DNA of 64,000 nucleotides, taken from positions 119,230 to 183,229 of the forward strand of contig CAZHJK010000002.1 in the NCBI GenBank assembly GCA_964533275.1. Direction: 5' to 3'. The translations under genes and the position numbers were made by a program. Source of the DNA: CAZHJK01 sp964533275 (GTDB lineage: Bacteria; Bacillota; Clostridia; Eubacteriales; Garciellaceae). The notes beneath the pieces are model-generated. The model was not told the DNA's origin. It saw only the letters and a program-made list of their open reading frames with translations, and made no database searches. The stretch's first letter is position 1, and each line of letters opens with the position of its first letter. This document shows, in pieces, positions 34,257 through 42,204 of this stretch.

Positions 34257-34733
34257 TTAAGTTTTATTATTTAATAATGCAATAGAGAAACTTTCTATTC
34301 CAAGTTTTTCACCTGTAAAGCCTAGTCCCTCTGTAGTGGTTGCCTTTATATTTATTTGATTTATTTCTATTTTCAGTGTATCTGCAATATTATATCTCAT
34401 ATCCTGAATATAAGGAGCTAATTTCGGTTTTTGAGCTACAATAGTAGCATCTATATTTTCTATTTTAAAATTTTCTTGTTCTAATAAATTAGATACATAG
34501 GATAAAAGCTTTATACTGGATATACCTTTAAATTTTGGATTATCATCAGGAAAATGCTGTCCAATGTCTCCTAATGCTGCAGCTCCCAATAAGCTGTCCA
34601 TAATGGCATGAACTAATACATCTGCATCAGAATGTCCTAATAAGCCCCATTTATATGGAATATTCACCCCTCCTATTACTAGTTTCCTATTTTCCACTAG
34701 TTTATGAGCGTCATAACCCATTCCAATCCTCAT
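34257..34733 (-). CDS. ispF: 2-C-methyl-D-erythritol 2,4-cyclodiphosphate synthase
   Basis: MEP-pathway enzyme forming the cyclodiphosphate precursor of isoprenoids, 158 residues. The metal ligands lie in GMGYDAH (Asp8, His10) and GHSDADVLVHAIMDSLLGAA. Further blocks are DIGQHFPDDNPKFKG and TTEGLGFTGEKLGIES. ispD lies 2.5 kb upstream in the same direction, but two dehydrogenase genes and a small zinc protein are inserted between them. Confidence 0.96.
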   Translation of the reverse strand: MRIGMGYDAHKLVENRKLVIGGVNIPYKWGLLGHSDADVLVHAIMDSLLGAAALGDIGQHFPDDNPKFKGISSIKLLSYVSNLLEQENFKIENIDATIVAQKPKLAPYIQDMRYNIADTLKIEINQINIKATTTEGLGFTGEKLGIESFSIALLNNKT

Positions 34734-34743
34734 TATAATCCTC

Positions 34744-35058
34744 CTAATGTTTACTATCCTTATATAATTCTTTAAACAAACGATAAGGCTTTGAAATTAC
34801 CCTAAAGGGCAGCCGTGTAAAAAATAGTGTAATATCCTCTTCCATTTCCTTAGTCATTCTAGAAGGCTTGCTTAATACTCTATCAATTATTTCTTCTTTA
34901 TAATGTCGTCGTATATATTCATGATCTATCTTAATTTCAATTCCGCATTCTATACATTTTATACTCTCAATATGATTATTTTTATAACTTATGGTATGAT
35001 TAGTATCCTCATTACATTCTAGACAGAACAGCATTGCATTCATTTTGGTATATGACAT
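34744..35058 (-). CDS. Small zinc-ribbon protein of unknown function
   Basis: A 104-residue protein with two cysteine pairs, CLECNEDTNHTISYK near residue 12 and IKCIECGIEI near 36, a likely zinc ribbon. The rest is helical and basic, ending FRVISKPYRLFKELYKDSKH. It resembles a small uncharacterised Firmicutes family (often labelled bh protein), recalled rather than tested. ATG 35058 follows AAGG by 8 bases. It sits 10 bases ahead of ispF. I assign no function. Confidence 0.6.
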   Translation of the reverse strand: MSYTKMNAMLFCLECNEDTNHTISYKNNHIESIKCIECGIEIKIDHEYIRRHYKEEIIDRVLSKPSRMTKEMEEDITLFFTRLPFRVISKPYRLFKELYKDSKH

Positions 35059-35097
35059 TAACATCACCTTCTTTTAAAATATATTAAGGAGTTACTT

Positions 35098-36081
35098 CTA
35101 TCGATTCATAACCTTATATATGTTTTGCCTAATCTCATCTTCACTTGGAACTGCTGCATTTTCTAAATCTATATTATGTGGTATAGGCACATCTTTTCCA
35201 GCTATTCGTATAATAGGCATTTCTAAGTAATTAAATGCGTCACTTTCAGCAATTAAAGCAGCGATTTCACCACCATAACCTCCAGTTTTTACAGCCTCAT
35301 GCACCACAATTGCCTTACCTGTTTTCATTACTGACTTAATAATTGTCTCTTTATCTAATGGAACCAGTGTCCTTGGATCAATAACTTCTATGTGTATTCC
35401 CTCTTTTTCTACTTCCTGTGCCACCCTTAATACTCTAGGCACCATTCTTCCATAGGTAATAATGGTTACATCTGATCCTTGTTTTTTTATATCTGCCTTC
35501 CCTAAGGGAATAATGAATTCAGGATCTTCTTCTACCATTCCCTTGGTTTTATATAATAATTTCGATTCTACTACTACCACTGGATTGTCATCTCGAATAG
35601 ATGCCTTTAACAACCCTTTAGCATCCTTAGGGGTAGAAGGAACTACAACCTTTAGTCCTGGTACATGACAAAACCAAGCTTCTAAGCTTTGGGAATGTTG
35701 TGCTGCTGCTCCCGTACCACATCCGCTAGGCAACCTCACTACCATAGGCACTTTTTCCTTGCCACCAAACATATATCTCATTTTTGCAGCTTGATTCACC
35801 AAGGCATCCATACCTATTGTTATAAAATCTGAAAAAGGAAACTCCACAATAGGTCTCATTCCTGTCACCGCTGATCCTGCCGCTGCACCCACTATAGCCG
35901 CTTCAGAGATAGGGGCATCTTTAATTCTATCTTCTCCAAACTCGTCTATCATGCCCTTTGTAACCCCAAAGGTACCACCATAAATTCCAATATCTTCTCC
36001 CATTAAAAATATATCTCTATCTCTTCTCATTTCCTCTGCCATGGCTAGTCGTATTGCTTCTGCATAAGTCATTTCCTTCAT
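35098..36081 (-). CDS. 2-oxoacid/acetoin dehydrogenase E1 component, beta subunit
   Basis: Transketolase-fold beta subunit of a thiamine-diphosphate E1, 327 residues. It has AEEMRRDRDIFLMGEDIGIY, FPFSDFITIGMDALVNQAAK, RLPSGCGTGAAAQHSQSLEA and VHEAVKTGGYGGEIAALIAE. ATG 36081 follows GGAGG; an upstream start is 9 codons away with no site. The alpha subunit gene is 13 bases upstream. No lipoyl E2 or E3 gene is in the window. AcoB or PdhB/BkdB-type assignment cannot be settled by eye; AcoB-like is my preference. Confidence 0.85.
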   Translation of the reverse strand: MKEMTYAEAIRLAMAEEMRRDRDIFLMGEDIGIYGGTFGVTKGMIDEFGEDRIKDAPISEAAIVGAAAGSAVTGMRPIVEFPFSDFITIGMDALVNQAAKMRYMFGGKEKVPMVVRLPSGCGTGAAAQHSQSLEAWFCHVPGLKVVVPSTPKDAKGLLKASIRDDNPVVVVESKLLYKTKGMVEEDPEFIIPLGKADIKKQGSDVTIITYGRMVPRVLRVAQEVEKEGIHIEVIDPRTLVPLDKETIIKSVMKTGKAIVVHEAVKTGGYGGEIAALIAESDAFNYLEMPIIRIAGKDVPIPHNIDLENAAVPSEDEIRQNIYKVMNR

Positions 36082-36094
36082 TTTATATCCTCCT

Positions 36095-37054
36095 CTATGC
36101 ATAAACATCTTGTGTTAAGGTATCCAGCGATGGATTTGGACTATTCTTTGCAAATTCCACAGCTAAATCTATATCTCGCATTACTCCTTCATCAATTTTT
36201 GCCACTTCTCCTTCTTCAGCAATGCCATTTTTTATCAGGTATTTTTTTAGTCTTTCTATAGGATCTTTCTTTTTCCACTTTTCAATTTCATCTATGTTTC
36301 TGTACTCGTTTTTATCACTTTTAGAATGTCCTAATATTCTATAGGTCTTGCTCTCAATTATTATAGGTCCCTTTCCACCTCTACAATAATCTGCTGCTTC
36401 TTTTGTAGTCTTATAAACCTCAATAGCGTCATTCCCATCTATTATGTAACTCGGTATATCATAAGATTTTGCCCGAATGGCTATATCTTTTATATTCATA
36501 GATTTTGAAGTTGGTGTAGACACTCCGTATAAATTATTCTCGCAGAAAAATATTACTGGTAATTTCCAAACCGATGCCATATTGATGCTCTCATGAAAGG
36601 ATCCTTCATTAGAAGCTCCATCTCCAAAAAAGCATAGTACTATTTTCCCGGTGTTTTTCATCTTTTGTGTCAATGCCGCACCCGTAGCAATAGCAAACCC
36701 ACCACCAACTACTCCATTGGATCCTATATGACCTCGATCAAAGTCAGCTATGTGCATAGAACCACCTTTACCATTAGAACAGCCCGTAGCTTTTCCGAAT
36801 AATTCTGCCATGATTTTATTTACCTCAATACCCCTGCCTATGGCATGGCTATGACCTCTATGGTTAGATGTTGTAAAATCCCCTTTATCCAAAGCCATAC
36901 AAGAAGCTATTCCCGATGCCTCTTCACCTACGGAAAGGTGAGTAGTTCCATGCATTAAACCCTTTATGAAAAATTCATTAACTCTTTCACTAAAAACCCT
37001 TGTGCTTATCATACGGGTATAAATTTCTAATAGAACCTCTTTACTAATATCCAT
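36095..37054 (-). CDS. 2-oxoacid/acetoin dehydrogenase E1 component, alpha subunit
   Basis: Alpha subunit of the same E1, 319 residues. The thiamine-diphosphate motif runs from GDGASNEG (about 144-151) to NN at 173-174, and NHRGHSHAIGRG (about 64-75) is the active-site loop. LMHGTTHLSVGEEASGIASC at 33-52 is typical of AcoA. It forms a two-gene unit with the beta subunit between ispD and ispF. Without E2/E3 partners nearby the complex must be completed elsewhere or the E1 acts alone. Confidence 0.85.
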   Translation of the reverse strand: MDISKEVLLEIYTRMISTRVFSERVNEFFIKGLMHGTTHLSVGEEASGIASCMALDKGDFTTSNHRGHSHAIGRGIEVNKIMAELFGKATGCSNGKGGSMHIADFDRGHIGSNGVVGGGFAIATGAALTQKMKNTGKIVLCFFGDGASNEGSFHESINMASVWKLPVIFFCENNLYGVSTPTSKSMNIKDIAIRAKSYDIPSYIIDGNDAIEVYKTTKEAADYCRGGKGPIIIESKTYRILGHSKSDKNEYRNIDEIEKWKKKDPIERLKKYLIKNGIAEEGEVAKIDEGVMRDIDLAVEFAKNSPNPSLDTLTQDVYA

Positions 37055-37201
37055 TATTTTCCTCCTATGTGTATAACAAATTATTAGCTTGTCAATGTTT
37101 ATTTCATCTATATTTTAGTTTTTCCATTAATAGAAGTCAATTTAATATAATATTTAACAAGTAAGTCTATTTAACACTTCTTATATTACAATTTATTTAG
37201 A

Positions 37202-37924
37202 TTATTCCTTAGTATATTGTGACTTTCTGCCTCTTATATTTATAATAGATTCTGCAATAATTAAATCCTCAGGAGTAGTTATCTTAATATTGTCATACTT
37301 CCCTTTTATTAATTTAATAGGATGCCCTATTCGTTCCACCAGCATGGCATCATCTGTTCCTATAAATCCTTCCTCATAGGCAGCTTTATGAGCATTTTTT
37401 AATAATTGATATGAAAAACTTTGTGGTGTTTGCACTGTCCATAGCAAATCTCTTGGGGGAGTGTTGTTTACAAATCCTTTAGAATCCACCATTTTTATAG
37501 TATCCTTAACAGGCACTCCAACAACAGTAGCTTTATGTATTAATGTCTCCTTAATGCTTTTTTGTATAATATTTTCATGAATTAAGGGACGTGCTCCATC
37601 ATGGGTTATAACAATGTCTGTATTTGTAGAAACTTCTTTTAATCCATTATACATTGATTGTTGACGGGTTTGTCCTCCTGTAATTAATTTTTTTACTTTT
37701 TTAAAATCATATTGCTTTATTATATTATATTGACATTTTGCCTTTTCATGCTCTCCTACTACAACAATAATCTCATCAATTAAGTTGCAGTTTTCAAAAA
37801 CATTAATAGTATGTGCCAATATTGGCTTTCCTTCAAGTAGTAAGTATTGTTTATTTATATCTGTTTTCATTCTTTTACCTTGTCCGGCAGCCACTATAAT
37901 TGCAGCAACATAATTATTATCCAT
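37202..37924 (-). CDS. ispD: 2-C-methyl-D-erythritol 4-phosphate cytidylyltransferase
   Basis: MEP-pathway enzyme joining CTP and methylerythritol phosphate, 240 residues. The nucleotide-binding start AAIIVAAGQGKRMKTDINKQ is clear, with VITHDGARPLI, VGVPVKDTIK and GTDDAMLVERIG also present. It lies after yacL and ahead of the inserted E1 genes and ispF. Confidence 0.95.
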   Translation of the reverse strand: MDNNYVAAIIVAAGQGKRMKTDINKQYLLLEGKPILAHTINVFENCNLIDEIIVVVGEHEKAKCQYNIIKQYDFKKVKKLITGGQTRQQSMYNGLKEVSTNTDIVITHDGARPLIHENIIQKSIKETLIHKATVVGVPVKDTIKMVDSKGFVNNTPPRDLLWTVQTPQSFSYQLLKNAHKAAYEEGFIGTDDAMLVERIGHPIKLIKGKYDNIKITTPEDLIIAESIINIRGRKSQYTKE

Positions 37925-38010
37925 TTTTTCTAACCACCTAGTATATATAAAATAGCTTTTTACCTAACCATAATTCAATTGCTATTATAACAAAAAGACC
38001 ATTAAAAACA

Positions 38011-38050
38011 AAATAAATATCCGCCGACCATGTCGATGGATATTTATTTA
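38011..38050 (-). terminator. Terminator between yacL and ispD
   Basis: AAATAAATATCC and GGATATTTATTT form a 12-base-pair stem around a loop that itself pairs (TCGAC/GTCGG), followed by TTGTTTTT on the minus strand. It follows the yacL stop by about 40 bases. Confidence 0.75.
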
Positions 38051-38092
38051 AGTTTATAATTATTTTTATTTAATAGATATTATTATTCTATA

Positions 38093-39214
38093 CTATGATA
38101 CCTTATTTGCTGCTGTTTTTGACTTAGCAAAAATCATCCTGCCAGCGGCAGTTTGTAAAACGCTTGTAACAACAACCTCTATGGTTTCGTTTAGGAATTT
38201 TTTACCATTTTCTACAACAATCATAGTACCATCATCTAGATATGCAATGCCTTGACCAGATTCCTTACCATCCTTTATAACCTGTACTACCATTTCTTCT
38301 CCTGGCAGTACTACTGGTTTAACTGCATTTGCAAGTTCATTTATATTTAAGACACTAACACCCTGAAATTCAGCCACCTTATTTAGATTATAATCATTGG
38401 TAACGACTTTTCCATTTAAAACCTGTCCAAGCTTTAAAAGTTTAATATCCACTTCTGCTATATTAGGGAAGTCTTTTTCGGATATTTCAACCTGTATATC
38501 TAATTCTTTTTGTATCTTATTTAATATATCTAATCCTCTCCTACCCCTATTTCTCTTTAGAGCATCTGAGGAATCTGCAATATGTCTTAGCTCTTCTAAG
38601 ACAAATCCAGGTATAACTAAAGGCCCTTCCACAAAATCTGTTTTACATATATCAAATATCCTTCCATCAATAATTACGCTAGTATCTAATACCTTTGGTA
38701 TTCCCTGCCCATGTCCTTCAAATTTTTGGTACCTGCCACTTTCCTTATTATGCTTTTTGAATATATTACTTAGATTTAAGAGATCTTCTCTTTTCTTAAT
38801 TGTAAGACTCATTCCAAGATAACCAAGTACAATATATAGCATAAAAGAAATGATGTTCCCTAGCCAGGGAATCGGAATATTATTAATGGGTATGCTAATT
38901 AAGCTAGCAATAACTAAACCAATAATAAGACCGAAAGCTCCAAAAACAATTTCATTTATAGACATTCTTTCAAGGGTTCTTTCCATGTTAAAGGTTGATT
39001 GCCAACCCTTATTAATAATCTTAGGTGATAATATAAATAATATAATTCCACCAATAACTGCCCCTAAAACATAGGCTATCATTGTAAAAGTTGGTGTTAC
39101 TTGAATACTTGTCGTTTCTTCTAATGGTATTATTCGAACAGCATAATACATTGCTTGCTGACCTATAATCATACCCACAACGGTAAGTAATACTCTTAGT
39201 ATCTTTTTTACCAT
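38093..39214 (-). CDS. yacL: Membrane-anchored PIN/TRAM-domain protein (YacL family)
   Basis: A 373-residue protein in the order: four membrane helices (about residues 5-27, 44-63, 88-110 and 118-137), a PIN nuclease domain beginning VLDTSVIIDGRIFDI with Asp177 as the first catalytic acid, and a C-terminal TRAM-like RNA-binding segment (about 305-360). The family is conserved next to ispD in Firmicutes but its substrate is not established. The start follows AGGAGGTG. Confidence 0.9.
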   Translation of the reverse strand: MVKKILRVLLTVVGMIIGQQAMYYAVRIIPLEETTSIQVTPTFTMIAYVLGAVIGGIILFILSPKIINKGWQSTFNMERTLERMSINEIVFGAFGLIIGLVIASLISIPINNIPIPWLGNIISFMLYIVLGYLGMSLTIKKREDLLNLSNIFKKHNKESGRYQKFEGHGQGIPKVLDTSVIIDGRIFDICKTDFVEGPLVIPGFVLEELRHIADSSDALKRNRGRRGLDILNKIQKELDIQVEISEKDFPNIAEVDIKLLKLGQVLNGKVVTNDYNLNKVAEFQGVSVLNINELANAVKPVVLPGEEMVVQVIKDGKESGQGIAYLDDGTMIVVENGKKFLNETIEVVVTSVLQTAAGRMIFAKSKTAANKVS

Positions 39215-39395
39215 TATTTCACCTCCTATCTATTAATTGTTTCCAATTTTTCACAAATTATAAGTACTAATTAAATACCTATATTATAACATTCTATTTT
39301 AATAGTATATACCAAAAATTTATATAAACCAAACATTACGGAATCTATTTATTATGTAGATCTAGTAGATATTAATTTTGTTTATTACAACCAAT

Positions 39396-39420
39396 AAAAA
39401 AAAAGACGTTATACACGTCA
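39396..39420 (-). terminator. Terminator at the end of the CarD-family gene
   Basis: GACGT GTATA ACGTC followed by nine T on the minus strand. The stem begins inside the TGA stop codon of the gene itself. Confidence 0.82.
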
Positions 39421-39900
39421 TTTTTCTATTAACATATCATACACCAATTCCTCAGCCTGTTCCTCATTAAGATTTCTAACTAAGGAAAATTCACTTATTA
39501 ATATCTGTTTTGCACTATTAAGCATTTTTCTTTCTCCAGTTGATAAGCCTTTATCCCTATCCAAAAGCAATAAATTTCTAACAACCTCAGCTACCTCATA
39601 TATATCCCCACTTTTAATCTTGTCCATGTTGGCACGGTACCTTCTATTCCAATTATTAGACATTAGGCTTTTTTCACCCTTTAATATATCCACTACCATT
39701 GCAAATTCCTTCTCACCAATTATCTCCCTTAGACCTATATCCTCAGTATTATCTATTGGAATCATAACCTTCATATCCCCAAGGGGTAACCTCATAATAT
39801 AATATTTTCTCTTTTTTCCTAATATTTCTTTCTCTTCGATTGCCTCTATAATCCCAGCACCATGCATAGGATACACTATTTTATCACCAATATTAAACAT
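39418..39900 (-). CDS. cdnL: CarD/CdnL-family transcription regulator
   Basis: A 160-residue protein that in relatives binds the RNA polymerase beta subunit and stabilises open promoter complexes. The N-terminal RNA-polymerase-interacting domain reads FNIGDKIVYPMHGAGIIEAI, and the C-terminal helical DNA-binding domain includes NNWNRRYRANMDKIKSGDIY and LSTGERKMLNSAKQILISE. It is preceded by two tandem promoters and diverges from the gene at 40147. Confidence 0.9.
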   Translation of the reverse strand: MFNIGDKIVYPMHGAGIIEAIEEKEILGKKRKYYIMRLPLGDMKVMIPIDNTEDIGLREIIGEKEFAMVVDILKGEKSLMSNNWNRRYRANMDKIKSGDIYEVAEVVRNLLLLDRDKGLSTGERKMLNSAKQILISEFSLVRNLNEEQAEELVYDMLIEK

Positions 39901-39935
39901 ATGGCCGCCTCCTAATTCTAGTAATACCTAGTTTA

Positions 39936-40005
39936 AGTATACAAGAAATTGTTACAAATGTCAATAAAAACAAATATTTTAACATATATTCGATTCCGTT
40001 GTCAA
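39936..40005 (-). promoter_or_regulatory. Two tandem promoters of the CarD-family gene
   Basis: Proximal promoter: TTGACA (39959-39964), 17 bases, TATACT (39936-39941). Distal promoter: TTGACA (40000-40005), 18 bases, TAAAAT (39976-39981). Both are on the minus strand and 40 bases apart. Confidence 0.78.
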
Positions 40006-40073
40006 TGATTTTTCTTTAAAAAATTATTTGTATTTTATTTACATTTTAAAATACGCTTTTGTTGTCTTATTTA

Positions 40074-40103
40074 TTGACAAAAGTTATTTAGTAACCCTAT
40101 AAT
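40074..40103 (+). promoter_or_regulatory. Promoter of the lone plus-strand gene at 40147
   Basis: TTGACA (40074-40079), 18-base spacer, TATAAT (40098-40103). It lies 43 bases before the ATG and diverges from the CarD-family promoters. Confidence 0.78.
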
Positions 40104-40146
40104 AATATTAAAGCTAGTAACGAATATAATTGAGGTGAGTAAAGCT

Positions 40147-40554
40147 ATGAATGAAATTGATAATAATGTTTGTGATAAGTTCCAAGATTCCGTATCCCAG
40201 CTTCTAATTAAACACAAAAGTATATTAGATGTTCTCACCAAGCAACAAGAATCAATAACAAGAGTGAATCGTGCTATTGTTAAAGCAGTTACTTCCTGTG
40301 GTTGCATAGAAATACATGCTTCAAGACAGGAAATCGGAGACGAAATTTCTATAGAAAATATCCACGATATGTTAGATAACCATTTAAGTGGCAAGCTATG
40401 TGAACAATGTCATGATATTGTAGAGCAGGAAATTGGTAATCATATGTTTTATCTAACAGCACTTTGTAACTTATTGGATTTAAATCTAGCTGAAGTAATC
40501 CTAAAAGAAGAGAAAAAAATAAAAACTTTAGGTATATACAATATGCTTAGATAA
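40147..40554 (+). CDS. Conserved hypothetical protein with MazG-like C-terminal helices
   Basis: A 135-residue soluble protein, ATG 9 bases after GAGGTG. The centre holds a compact cysteine patch (TSCGCIEIHA) and a CxxC (KLCEQCHDIVEQEIG). The C-terminal helix pair EQEIGNHMFYLTALCNLLDL followed by LAEVILKEEKKIKTLG resembles the E-E-x-G-D-x-x-F-Y-x-x-A-L pattern of MazG-type all-alpha pyrophosphatases, but key acidic residues differ. I recall similar unnamed proteins near radA in Clostridia. It is the only plus-strand gene in the first 54 kb and sits where disA would be expected. Function unknown. Confidence 0.6.
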   Translation: MNEIDNNVCDKFQDSVSQLLIKHKSILDVLTKQQESITRVNRAIVKAVTSCGCIEIHASRQEIGDEISIENIHDMLDNHLSGKLCEQCHDIVEQEIGNHMFYLTALCNLLDLNLAEVILKEEKKIKTLGIYNMLR

Positions 40555-40586
40555 AAAAAGAAATCGTCTATGACGATTTCTTTTTT
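40554..40586. terminator. Bidirectional terminator between the 40147 gene and radA
   Basis: AAAGAAATCGTC and GACGATTTCTTT form a perfect 12-base-pair stem around TAT, with A-run on one side and T-run on the other. It serves the convergent plus-strand gene and radA. Confidence 0.9.
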
Positions 40587-40594
40587 ATCTTTTA

Positions 40595-41950
40595 TTAAAA
40601 CACATACTCCAAAGCATGAGATAAGTTTGAAACCCCTATTATTTCAATTCCCTCCATTTTCAATCCTTTTAAATTACTTTTTGGAATTAAACATTTTTTA
40701 AAACCCATTTTTTTTGCTTCGATTAATCTTTTTTCAATAAATTGTACTGAACGCACTTCCCCAGTAAGTCCAACCTCTCCTAAGGCTATTAAGTGCGGAT
40801 TAATTTCTACATTTTTAAAGCTAGAAGCTACAGCAATAACTACTCCTAAATCAGCAGCGGGCTCATCAATTTTTAATCCTCCAATTATATTCACATAGGC
40901 ATCTTGATTTTGCATTTGCATCCCTATTCTTTTTTCCATTATTGCCATAAGTAATACTACTCGATTATAATCAATTCCTGTTGCCATCCTTCTAGGCATT
41001 CCGAAATTGGTAGTACTTACTAATGCTTGTAATTCTATTAATACAGGCCTTGTCCCTTCTAAACATGGAATAACAATAGTACCGGGACTGCCTATAGGTC
41101 TCCCGCTTAGAAGCATTTCAGATGGATTTATGACTTCCTCTAATCCTTTTTGTCTCATTTCAAATATTCCTATTTCATTGGTGGATCCAAATCTATTCTT
41201 TACTGCTCTTAAAATCCTATAGGAATGGTGTCTTTCTCCTTCAAAGTACAATACAGTATCTACCATATGCTCCAACACTCGTGGGCCGGCAATTGCTCCC
41301 TGTTTTGTCACATGACCAACAATAAAGGTAGCGATATCCTTTTCCTTGGCAATTTGCATAAGTTTCGCTGTAACCTCTCTAACTTGGCTTACACTACCTG
41401 GAGCAGAGGTTACCTCAGGTTGATACATTGTTTGTATTGAATCTATCATTAGTATATCTGGTTTTACATCTTCCATTACCTTTTCTATTACAGGAAGATT
41501 TGTTTCAGCTAATATATATAAGTTATCTCCCTGGGAATTTAAACGTTGTGCCCTCAGCTTTATCTGTTTTAATGATTCCTCTCCAGAGACATATAGCACC
41601 CTTAGATCCTTTAAAGCTAGCTGGCTACTTATTTGGAGAAGTATAGTTGATTTTCCAATTCCAGGATCTCCTCCTATTAATATTAATGAGCCTGGTACTA
41701 CTCCTCCCCCTAATACTCTATTTAATTCTCCCATGCCTGTAGAGAATCTATCTTCCTCTTCTATGGATACCTCTTTCAAGGTCACAGCGCTATTTAAGGA
41801 TGCAAAGGTTGATTCCCGATGGGATTTATTCGGCTTATATACTTCTTCTACTAGGGTATTCCATTCTTCACATTCTGGACACTTCCCCATCCATCTTGCA
41901 CTCTCATAACCACATTCTTGGCATATAAATCTTTTCTTTACTTTAGCCAT
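40595..41950 (-). CDS. radA: DNA repair protein RadA
   Basis: RecA-like branch-migration helicase in recombination, 451 residues. Domains in order: N-terminal zinc finger (Cys10, 13, 24, 27), RecA-like ATPase with Walker A GGDPGIGKS (93-101), the RadA-specific KNRFG motif at 251-255, and a Lon-protease-like C-terminal domain. It lies next to clpC as in Bacillus; disA, usually beside it, is absent. Confidence 0.97.
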   Translation of the reverse strand: MAKVKKRFICQECGYESARWMGKCPECEEWNTLVEEVYKPNKSHRESTFASLNSAVTLKEVSIEEEDRFSTGMGELNRVLGGGVVPGSLILIGGDPGIGKSTILLQISSQLALKDLRVLYVSGEESLKQIKLRAQRLNSQGDNLYILAETNLPVIEKVMEDVKPDILMIDSIQTMYQPEVTSAPGSVSQVREVTAKLMQIAKEKDIATFIVGHVTKQGAIAGPRVLEHMVDTVLYFEGERHHSYRILRAVKNRFGSTNEIGIFEMRQKGLEEVINPSEMLLSGRPIGSPGTIVIPCLEGTRPVLIELQALVSTTNFGMPRRMATGIDYNRVVLLMAIMEKRIGMQMQNQDAYVNIIGGLKIDEPAADLGVVIAVASSFKNVEINPHLIALGEVGLTGEVRSVQFIEKRLIEAKKMGFKKCLIPKSNLKGLKMEGIEIIGVSNLSHALEYVF

Positions 41951-42007
41951 GGTTTACCTCTTTCTAAATATAATTGATAATTATATTATAAAGGAAATTT
42001 AAGAATA

Positions 42008-42168
42008 ATGGTAGAAGGTAGATTCTTATAAGTATTCCTATAGGGTCTGGTGGATGGTAGAGAAAATATAAGTTTCCACTTACTGTCATACTGAACCAAG
42101 TGAAGTATCTTGGGGTTTGGGCGCGCTATGCGTCGCCCCATCTACCTTCTACCTTATACCTTCTACCA
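42008..42168. repeat. Dispersed repeat, copy B (inverted repeat with internal segment)
   Basis: Starts ATGGTAGAAGGTAGATTC and ends TCTACCTTCTACC then TATACCTTCTACC, its approximate reverse complement. The first 53 bases align with copy A at 32479. The middle carries GTCATACTGAACCAAGTG followed by AAGTATCTTGG, resembling a GTCAttCTGAgc-type motif widely dispersed in bacterial intergenic regions (from memory), and a short GC-rich hairpin near GGGCGCGCTATGCG. No ORF. Confidence 0.65.
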
Positions 42169-42171
42169 AAA

Positions 42172-42204
42172 CAAAAGGAGAACCCGTTAAGATTCTCCTT
42201 TTGG
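42172..42204 (-). terminator. Terminator after clpC
   Basis: AAAAGGAGAA and TTCTCCTTTT form a stem around TCTTAACGGG on the minus strand, followed by GTTTTGG. It sits directly after the clpC stop. Confidence 0.82.

Noticed and set aside
37055..37201. Promoter ahead of the E1 alpha gene
   Set aside because: A TTGACA is present, but the nearest TATACA is only 14 bases away and no other minus-10 fits, so I do not list it.
40071..40394. Minus-strand ORF opposite the 40147-40554 gene
   Set aside because: The plus-strand gene has a good promoter, ribosome-binding site and terminator; the opposite frame has none and overlaps the promoter region.
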